The notes beneath the pieces were generated by a model. The model ran no database searches. It saw only the letters and a program-made list of their open reading frames with translations, and had not been told where the DNA came from. Source: Phycisphaerales bacterium (GTDB lineage Bacteria; Planctomycetota; Phycisphaerae; Phycisphaerales; UBA1924). Taken from it: a stretch of DNA of 12,131 bases. Shown here one piece after another: positions 4,770 through 9,769 of this stretch (positions within the stretch are counted from its first letter, which is position 1; the number at the start of each line of letters is the position of its first letter). Made by a program: the position numbers and the translations under genes. The stretch lies in NCBI GenBank assembly GCA_030680655.1, contig JAUXUZ010000375.1, positions 1 to 12,131 on the forward strand, written 5' to 3'.

Positions 4770-6089
4770 ATGCCCAAACTGCTGATCGTCGGCGGACGAG
4801 TTCTTGACCCCTCGACGGGCCTGGACAAGGCAGGAGACGTTGCCGTTGAGGATGGAGTGATTCGGGCGATCGGCCCCAAGCTCGAGCGTCCCTCGGGCGT
4901 TCGGGTAGTCGACGCCGAAGGATGCCTGGTCACGCCGGGTCTGATCGATCCGCACGTTCACCTGCGCGAGCCGGGCAACGAACGGGCCGAGACGCTCGCG
5001 ACGGGCACGCGGGCGGCGGTTGAGGGCGGGTTCACCAGCGTCGCCTGCATGCCCAACACCACGCCGTGCCTGGACAACGACACGATGGTGCGGTACATCG
5101 ACGCGCGAGGGAGGGAGACGGGCCATTGTCGCGTCTTTTCGGTCGCGGCGGTCACCAAGGGTCGGCGCGGCGAGGAACTCGCGGAGATCGAACTCATGGC
5201 CGCGGCCGGAGCCGTGGGGTTTTCAGATGACGGCGACTGCGTCGCCAGCGCCGGCATGCAGCAGCGAGCCTTTGTTGCGATCAAGCCGACCGGTCGCGCG
5301 ATGATGCAGCACTGCCAGGAAGCGACGCTGACGAACGGCGGCGTGATGAACGCGGGCGAAGTCGCAACGCGCCTGGGGCTGGGGGGCTGGCCGCGCGCGG
5401 CGGAGGAGATCATTATCGAGCGGGATGTTTCGCTCAACCGCGGCATCGGGTGCCGCTACCACGTGCAGCACCTCTCAAGCGGAGGGAGCGTGGAGATTGT
5501 CCGCAGGGCCCGAAAGGAGGGCCTGCCGGTGACGGCGGAGGCGAGCCCGCACCACCTGCTGCTGACCTGCGATCTGATCGAGACGCTCAACGGCGGCTAC
5601 GACACGCGGCTGAAGATGAACCCGCCGCTGCGTGACCGCCACGACATCGAGGCGATCAGGCTGGGTGTCGCCGACGGCACGATCTCCGTGCTGGGGACCG
5701 ACCACGCGCCGCACACGCAAGAGAGCAAGGATGTGCCGTTCGACTCGGCGAGCTTCGGGATCATCGGGCTTGAGACCGCGCTTGCGCTTTACGTCAAGGC
5801 ACTGGTAAGCGAAGCTGTGATCGGCTGGCCACGGCTGATTGAATTGATGACGATCGAGCCCGCCCGCCTGTGCGGGCTGGACGCTCTGGGAATCGGCAGT
5901 CTCCGAGTGGGCGGGCCCGCGGACATCACGGTGATCGACCCTGACGCAGAGTGGACGATCAGTCGCGAGGGATTCGCCGGGCAGAGCGCCAACTCGCCGT
6001 TTGTTGGCTGGACGGTGAAAGGGCGAGCGATTGCAACGGTCGTGAAGGGCAGGGTCCAGATGGAGCGGCGGTCTGCCGTGGTTGCATGA
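4770..6089 (+). CDS. pyrC: Dihydroorotase, class I
   Basis: This enzyme catalyses the reversible cyclisation of N-carbamoyl-L-aspartate to dihydroorotate, the third step of UMP synthesis, in the cytoplasm. The protein has 439 residues, normal for class I. It has an amidohydrolase fold with small beta domains at both ends (MPKLLIVGGRVLDPSTG, later GGPADITVIDPDAEW). All metal-site motifs are present: DPHVHLREPG (His62, His64), GFSDDG (Asp153/154), His181 in MQHCQE, His234 in HLSS and Asp311 in GTDHAPH. MPNTTP at residues 94-99 and KMNPPLR at 282-288 are substrate-site motifs. With every ligand intact it should be active, unlike the degenerate PyrC-like subunits bound to some aspartate transcarbamoylases. 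No pyrB lies beside it. It appears leaderless (see 4758). Its TGA overlaps the ATG of the methyltransferase gene. It could in principle be a hydantoinase-type paralogue, but the motifs favour dihydroorotase strongly. Confidence 0.95.
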   Translation: MPKLLIVGGRVLDPSTGLDKAGDVAVEDGVIRAIGPKLERPSGVRVVDAEGCLVTPGLIDPHVHLREPGNERAETLATGTRAAVEGGFTSVACMPNTTPCLDNDTMVRYIDARGRETGHCRVFSVAAVTKGRRGEELAEIELMAAAGAVGFSDDGDCVASAGMQQRAFVAIKPTGRAMMQHCQEATLTNGGVMNAGEVATRLGLGGWPRAAEEIIIERDVSLNRGIGCRYHVQHLSSGGSVEIVRRARKEGLPVTAEASPHHLLLTCDLIETLNGGYDTRLKMNPPLRDRHDIEAIRLGVADGTISVLGTDHAPHTQESKDVPFDSASFGIIGLETALALYVKALVSEAVIGWPRLIELMTIEPARLCGLDALGIGSLRVGGPADITVIDPDAEWTISREGFAGQSANSPFVGWTVKGRAIATVVKGRVQMERRSAVVA

Positions 6090-6895
6090 CGCACGTTGAG
6101 AGCGACCGGGCAAGCTACTACGACGACCCGCTGATCTACCACGTGCTTCATATGCACGGAACGCGGGCTGAGGCCCGTGTGTTTGAGCGGCTGGCGCGGC
6201 GGCACGCGACGAACGCCGCGTCGGGGCCGCTGCGGTGGCTTGAACCGGCGAGCGGTACAGGTCGCTACCTGCACGCGCTTGCGCAGGCGGGGCACTCCGG
6301 CGTCGGTGTTGACATGCTCGCGCCGATGAACGCCTTTGCCGCCGCAGAGGCCGAGCGGCTCGGGCTCGCGGCGCGGGTGCGGTTCATCACCGCTCCGATG
6401 GAGCGGTTCAACGTTCGGCGCGCAGCGTTCGATGTGGCGATCAATCCGATCAACTCGGTCCGCCACCTGATGACCGACCGCGCACTAGTTGACCACCTTT
6501 CCTGCGTGCGGCGTGCGTTGCGCAGCGGGGGTGTGTACATCGTGGGCGTCGAGGTGAATCCAACCGGCATGGCCCAGCCGAGCGAGGACGTCTGGAAGGG
6601 CCGCGTCGCCGGGCTGAGCGTTCACCAGTTCGTTTCGTATGTTCCCCCGGAAGGTCGCTCGCGGCGCGAGACGGCGATGAGCCACAAGACCATCCTGATC
6701 GGGCGCGGCGCACAGAGGAAAGAGCGGCACATTGACAGCGTGTACCACCTTCGGACCTACACAAAGTCGCAGTGGGAAAGTCTGCTGCAAACCGCGGGCT
6801 GGGAGGTCGTCGCCTGCTACGGGCCCACCGGGCGGGCAAAGGCGTTCGAGCCGATCGGCTACTGCCTGCAGGTGCTGCGGCCGCGGTCTACTTGA
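6086..6895 (+). CDS. Class I SAM-dependent methyltransferase, substrate unknown
   Basis: This is a 269-residue protein starting at ATG 6086, which overlaps the pyrC stop as ATGA; translational coupling is therefore likely, and upstream in-frame starts lie deep inside pyrC. The Rossmann-type SAM fold is visible. Motif I is WLEPASGTGRYLHALAQAG (51-69), a variant with Ala-Ser where Gly is usual. The ribose-binding acidic residue is Asp76 in GVGVDML, motif IV is AAFDVAINPINSVRHLMTD (113-131), and the strand after it is RSGGVYIVGVEV. A C-terminal substrate-side segment follows (HLRTYTKSQWESLLQTAGWEVV). The N-terminal YYDDPLIYHVLH resembles other small-molecule methyltransferases of this type. There is no signal peptide or membrane segment, so it is cytoplasmic. 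The link to pyrimidine synthesis is only positional; I would not infer a pyrimidine substrate. Confidence 0.85.
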   Translation: MTHVESDRASYYDDPLIYHVLHMHGTRAEARVFERLARRHATNAASGPLRWLEPASGTGRYLHALAQAGHSGVGVDMLAPMNAFAAAEAERLGLAARVRFITAPMERFNVRRAAFDVAINPINSVRHLMTDRALVDHLSCVRRALRSGGVYIVGVEVNPTGMAQPSEDVWKGRVAGLSVHQFVSYVPPEGRSRRETAMSHKTILIGRGAQRKERHIDSVYHLRTYTKSQWESLLQTAGWEVVACYGPTGRAKAFEPIGYCLQVLRPRST

Positions 6896-6941
6896 GCAGA
6901 GCCGATCAACATTCGAGGGGGCGGCTCCGATAAGGCTTGGG

Positions 6942-6958
6942 CCGCGGCAGCGCCGCGG
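6942..6958 (+). terminator. Hairpin after the methyltransferase gene (no T-run)
   Basis: CCGCGGC (6942-6948) and GCCGCGG (6952-6958) form a perfect 7-bp stem with a 3-nt loop, 46 nt past the stop codon. No T-tract follows, so intrinsic termination is uncertain. It is one of a row of hairpins continuing to 7044. Confidence 0.3.
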
Positions 6959-6966
6959 TGTCATGC

Positions 6967-7044
6967 GCGTCATAGACGCTACAGGCGGATCGGCTTAGCA
7001 GCGAGTGAAGAACTGCGGCTAAGGCACCTTGGGCAAGGGCCGAT
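6967..7044 (+). promoter_or_regulatory. Clustered hairpins upstream of pilin 1, possible structured leader
   Basis: Successive helices can be drawn. GCGTC/GACGC (6967-6971, 6975-6979) has a 3-nt loop. Then ATCGG (6989-6993) pairs with CCGAT (7040-7044) and encloses two arms: CTTAG (6994-6998) with CTAAG (7019-7023), extended by CAG/CTG, and CCTT (7027-7030) with AAGG (7035-7038). This makes a three-way junction that ends 103 nt before the pilin 1 ATG. It does not match a c-di-GMP riboswitch or another class I know. Chance pairing in GC-rich DNA remains possible. Confidence 0.25.
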
Positions 7045-7147
7045 GTACAGCCGTCGCCCCACGCGGAGAGGGCGGCGAACGTTGAACGCCGGCCATCGGG
7101 AATGTCCCTGTGGCGGCACGGAAAATGCCCCTCAGGAGTGTCTCGCT

Positions 7148-7582
7148 ATGCGTAACGGAATCAAAAAGGCCTTCACCCTCATCGAAATTCTGATCGTTGT
7201 TGTCATCCTCGGTATTCTCGCGGCGATCGTCATCCCGCAGTTCACCAAGGCCAGCGACGACGCTCAGGCCGGTAACGTGCAGACTCAGCTGAGCACGATC
7301 CGCAACATGGTCGAGCTCTACCGCGTCCGTAACAACGGCACGTACCCCTTCTCGTCATCGGCCATGACCTGGGGTGACCCGGCTGGCGCGACCGCGGCCG
7401 CCCGCGCTCTGCGCGGTCCTGACTACCTGCGTTCGGACCCCGTCAACCCCCGCACCAACAGCGCGGTCATCACGGCCGGCTCGACCCACACCGCCTCGAC
7501 GACCTCCGGCTGGATCTGGGACGACACCGCGAAGACCCTCTTCGCCTGCCGCTGGAACGAGACGACCAAGGTCTGGGAATAA
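7148..7582 (+). CDS. Type IV pilin-like / GspG-like major pseudopilin
   Basis: This is a 144-residue prepilin. ATG 7148 is supported by AGGAG 9 nt upstream and gives the short leader MRNGIKKA, as in type IVa and type II secretion pilins. The processing site is KKA before FTLIE, with Glu at mature position 5 and Pro at 22. Ala replaces the usual Gly at -1. The mature N-helix FTLIEILIVVVILGILAAIV anchors the subunit in the inner membrane before assembly. The remaining 110 or so residues contain a helix (AQAGNVQTQLSTIRNMVELYRV) and a C-terminal region (YLRSDPVNPRTNS, SGWIWDDTAKTLFACRW) shared in outline with the next gene. A GspG calcium loop is not evident. The good SD and the strong terminator right after it suggest high, separate expression, as expected for the major subunit. 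Whether it serves a pilus or a type II secretion pseudopilus cannot be settled here. Confidence 0.88.
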   Translation: MRNGIKKAFTLIEILIVVVILGILAAIVIPQFTKASDDAQAGNVQTQLSTIRNMVELYRVRNNGTYPFSSSAMTWGDPAGATAAARALRGPDYLRSDPVNPRTNSAVITAGSTHTASTTSGWIWDDTAKTLFACRWNETTKVWE

Positions 7583-7613
7583 GCCCGACCGCGGTCTGAC
7601 CTGAACTCAGTCG

Positions 7614-7646
7614 CGGCCGGGACTCGAGAGAGTGCCGGCCGTTTTT
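7614..7646 (+). terminator. Strong intrinsic terminator after pilin 1, abutting the pilin 2 start
   Basis: CGGCCGG (7614-7620) pairs with CCGGCCG (7635-7641). After one G-G mismatch, ACTC (7622-7625) pairs with GAGT (7630-7633) around loop GAGA. Five T residues follow at 7642-7646. The very next bases are the ATG of pilin 2 (7647). Confidence 0.85.
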
Positions 7647-8111
7647 ATGAACGCGAGCCTCACGCAAACGACCGACGGACGTGCTGCTCTACAACGCCGG
7701 CTCGGTGGAGCGTTCACGCTCATCGAGATCCTGATCGTGGTGCTGATCCTTGGCATCCTCGCCGCGATCGTGCTCGGCGCCTCGTGGAATGTGACGAAGG
7801 ATGCCCAGGGTGGCGTGACGTACAGCGAGCTCAAGAAGCTGCGGCGCCACATGGAGGCGTACCACATTGTCCACCGGAGCCTGCCGGCAGTCTCCGCGGG
7901 CGACGGCACCTGGGGCGGGATTATCGGGCCCGAGTTTCTGTTGAGCCCGCCGGTGAACGCATGGGTCGATGCGTCGAGCAACCGCACGATCATCCTGCGT
8001 GACACGCCCGATACCGCGTACCAGAGCGGCTACGCCTGGATCTTCGACCCGGCCACTGGGCGCATCTGGGCGGGCGGTTTCAACGCGCAGGACGAGCCGT
8101 TCCCGAAGTAG
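7647..8111 (+). CDS. Second pilin-like protein, paralogue of pilin 1
   Basis: This is a 154-residue prepilin. It has a 22-residue leader (MNASLTQTTD to RRLGGA) before FTLIEILIVVLILGILAAIV, with Glu5 present. The usual Pro22 is replaced by Gly (VLGASW), which may change the helix kink. The C-terminal half parallels pilin 1: FLLSPPVNAWVDASSNRTI and SGYAWIFDPATGRIWAGGF against its YLRSDPVNPRTNS and SGWIWDDTAKTLFA, so the two look like duplicates that diverged. The start is odd. ATG 7647 directly follows the T-run of the pilin 1 terminator, and the only purine-rich tract (GAGAGAG, 7626-7632) lies within the hairpin. An in-frame GTG at 7632 is an alternative but also lies in the stem. Expression therefore probably depends on read-through that opens the hairpin, or on another promoter. 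It is likely a minor or alternative subunit of the same machine. Confidence 0.82.
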   Translation: MNASLTQTTDGRAALQRRLGGAFTLIEILIVVLILGILAAIVLGASWNVTKDAQGGVTYSELKKLRRHMEAYHIVHRSLPAVSAGDGTWGGIIGPEFLLSPPVNAWVDASSNRTIILRDTPDTAYQSGYAWIFDPATGRIWAGGFNAQDEPFPK

Positions 8112-8118
8112 GCCTAAG

Positions 8119-8138
8119 TCGACGCCGGGCCGCGTCGA
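8119..8138 (+). terminator. Hairpin after pilin 2 (weak terminator or processing site)
   Basis: TCGACGC (8119-8125) and GCGTCGA (8132-8138) form a 7-bp stem with a 6-nt loop, 8 nt past the stop codon. Only TAGTCGT follows, not a T-run. It may attenuate transcription, or protect the upstream mRNA end. Confidence 0.35.
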
Positions 8139-8191
8139 TAGTCGTGCGGTCCTTCCACTTGAACTGAACCTCTTCCATTGAGGGAGTCCCG

Positions 8192-8608
8192 ATGAATCAG
8201 CCGCAGCCCGCCAACCCGCCGACGCCCCCCGCAACGACCACCCCGCACCCGCGGTCGGGAGCCGATCGAGCGGGCCAACTCGCGACCGCGCTGACGGCGG
8301 CGCTGTGCACGTTCCTTGGCGTGAACCTCCTCGTCATGGCGTTCGGGCAGCGCACCGGCCCTTCGTCGGCGACGGCCCAGGTGAGCGGTTACACCAACGG
8401 CGGGCTGATCAACGCGATGCCTCCATCGGGCGTGATGCCCGCACCGGAGAACATCCCCTCAGCGCCGACCAGTTCGGTCGAGATGCTCAAGCGGGTCGTT
8501 GAGCAGCAGATCGAGATCAACGCTCGACTCGCCCGGATCGAATCACATTTGGCCGCGCCGCAGCAGGTCACTGTGACCAACTGGCCCGCCGCGGAACCGG
8601 CGAAGTAG
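8192..8608 (+). CDS. Single-span membrane protein with C-terminal coiled coil, unknown function
   Basis: This is a 138-residue protein with AGGGAG 5 nt before the ATG, a strong SD. Residues 1-26 are Pro/Thr-rich and probably cytoplasmic. Residues 31-51 form one membrane span (ATALTAALCTFLGVNLLVMAF). A flexible Gly/Pro/Ser-rich segment runs to about 94. Residues 95-121 are an amphipathic, probably coiled-coil helix (VEMLKRVVEQQIEINARLARIESHL). The topology, one N-terminal span and a periplasmic coiled coil, recalls assembly-platform partners such as GspL/GspM or PilN/PilO, but it is much shorter, and I see no sequence match to them. Its place between pilin genes suggests a part in the same apparatus. 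I do not recognise the family. Confidence 0.7.
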   Translation: MNQPQPANPPTPPATTTPHPRSGADRAGQLATALTAALCTFLGVNLLVMAFGQRTGPSSATAQVSGYTNGGLINAMPPSGVMPAPENIPSAPTSSVEMLKRVVEQQIEINARLARIESHLAAPQQVTVTNWPAAEPAK

Positions 8609-8673
8609 CCCGGTCCCCCCCGTCCCCCGCCCGCGGCCGCAGGGGCCGACGACCGTTCGCACCGGATCCACCC

Positions 8674-9237
8674 ATGGCACTCTCCCAGTCGGCCCGCCTT
8701 CGCGCCCCCAGTCATTCACGCCACGCGTTCACGCTGATCGAGGTGCTCGTGACGGTCGCCATCCTGGCGATCGCTGCGGCGATGGTCATCCCGGCGATGG
8801 GCAGCACCGGCGTGCTGAAGGTCCAGGGTGCGATCCGGCAGATTGTCAGCGATATCACCTTTGCGCAGGCCGACGCGATCTCGATGCAGCAGGGGAGGGC
8901 GGTCAAGTTTGACCCCAGCGGGAACAGCTACCGCATCGTGCAGGTGATCGGATCGACCACCGACGATTCGAACACGCTCTACGACCCCTCGCGTGCCTCC
9001 GGGCGGTTCATCACCGAACTGAACGGAGGCGACTTTGGAGGGGCGACGATCGCTTCCACAACGTTGGCTGGCAACATGCTGATCTTCGACGATATGGGCA
9101 CCCCGGTGACCACCGCCGGCGGCAACACGCCCAGCACGGGCGGCAAGATCGTCATCATCACCGCCGACAGCCGGCACGAGCTGCTGATCGAGGCCTACAC
9201 CGGGCGCACGACCATCCGCAAGATCTCAGGGAACTGA
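8674..9237 (+). CDS. GspH/FimT-like minor pseudopilin
   Basis: This is a 187-residue prepilin with an 18-residue leader (MALSQSARLRAPSHSRHA) cut before FTLIEVLVTVAILAIAAAMVIP; Glu5 and Pro22 are present and Ala is at -1. After the helix, the pattern VQGAIRQIVSDITFAQADAISMQQGRAVKFDPSGNSYRIV is typical of GspH/FimU-type minor pilins, where a helix of about this length precedes a beta-rich domain containing R/K-V-x-F-x-P. The rest is beta-rich with Gly/Thr loops and ends in ELLIEAYTGRTTIRKI. Minor pilins of this type sit at the pilus or pseudopilus tip and help start assembly. No SD is visible before the ATG. The stop is separated from the next ATG by a single base, so the two genes are co-translated. 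Confidence 0.82.
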   Translation: MALSQSARLRAPSHSRHAFTLIEVLVTVAILAIAAAMVIPAMGSTGVLKVQGAIRQIVSDITFAQADAISMQQGRAVKFDPSGNSYRIVQVIGSTTDDSNTLYDPSRASGRFITELNGGDFGGATIASTTLAGNMLIFDDMGTPVTTAGGNTPSTGGKIVIITADSRHELLIEAYTGRTTIRKISGN

Positions 9238-9238
9238 C

Positions 9239-9469
9239 ATGAAGCACCTGCGCCTGAAACCCGGGATGAGCCTCTTCGCGTGCGCCGCCTGCGCACTGGG
9301 CCTGCTTCTGTGGGCCCGGCTCCTGCTTGTCAGCCACCCACCGCGCGTCGCGACGGCTGACCCAGTGCCGGCGGCGAACGTCGGCGAGGACCCGCACAAT
9401 CCAGCCGGCACCGGCAAGGCGATCCCCAAGCAACAGCCAATGCAACCGGACGATCCGGCTGCTCGCTGA
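9239..9469 (+). CDS. Small single-span membrane protein, unknown function
   Basis: This is a 76-residue protein. ATG 9239 lies one base after the GspH-like stop, with AGGGA 6 nt upstream. It has a short basic N-terminus (MKHLRLKPG), one membrane span at about residues 10-31 (MSLFACAACALGLLLWARLLLV), and then a Pro-rich polar tail of 45 residues (HPPRVATADPVPAANVGED). The basic N-end and absence of a cleavage site suggest an anchored inner-membrane protein with its tail in the periplasm. It is the last gene before a strong terminator. Its position suggests a connector or stabiliser for the pilin machine, perhaps a reduced GspC-like role, but no recognisable domain supports that. The good SD, tight coupling and clean topology make it a believable gene. 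Confidence 0.65.
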   Translation: MKHLRLKPGMSLFACAACALGLLLWARLLLVSHPPRVATADPVPAANVGEDPHNPAGTGKAIPKQQPMQPDDPAAR

Positions 9470-9769
9470 CGTGGTCGGAGCCGGGTTGAGCGCAGCTCGG
9501 ACCAGCGCCTTGCTGACTTGAGCGAATCTACCAAGTGAATCTGAATCTGTGCACGGCGGCCCGACGGCCGCCGGTTTTGTTATCCGGTCACCCCATTCGA
9601 GGGAGATCCCGCTGTACCGAGCAGGCGGAATGTCGGTGGTGATTCCCTTACCGGCCCAAAGTCACCAGTCGGAATAGACGACAAAACCACTCGTGCGCGG
9701 CTTCGACCGGAAACCGCCATTCCCACAACGCCAGAAAGAAGCACGTCCCTTTTTCCTCGGAGCAGAGCC
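9470..9769 (+). other. Intergenic region before the secretin gene
   Basis: This is 300 bp without a believable gene. It contains an imperfect hairpin at 9473-9503 (GGTC and GAGC pairing with GCTC and GACC across a G-G mismatch), three copies of GAATCT between about 9515 and 9548, and the terminator at 9554-9580. A 5-bp inverted repeat (GGAAT at 9627-9631, ATTCC at 9642-9646) and the secretin SD (GGAG, 9759-9762) follow. I could not assign a promoter, although one is expected because the terminator isolates the secretin gene. Confidence 0.5.
9554..9580 (+). terminator. Strong intrinsic terminator before the secretin gene
   Basis: CGGCGGCC (9554-9561) and GGCCGCCG (9566-9573) form a perfect 8-bp stem with a CGAC loop, followed by GTTTTGTT. 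It ends the transcript of the GspH-like and small membrane-protein genes. Confidence 0.88.

Noticed and set aside
5951..6085. An earlier start for the methyltransferase inside pyrC
   Set aside because: It would overlap pyrC by 139 bp. The ATGA overlap at 6086 is a standard coupled start, and the family sequence begins after it.
6967..7044. c-di-GMP riboswitch before the pilin gene
   Set aside because: The helices do not carry the conserved GEMM core (GCAAACC, GGACGCAAAGCC), so I kept it only as an unassigned structured element.
7043..7147. A 35-residue N-terminal extension of pilin 1 (from GTG 7043 or the internal starts)
   Set aside because: The extension is Arg-rich and unlike a prepilin leader, and AGGAG 9 nt before ATG 7148 clearly marks the start.
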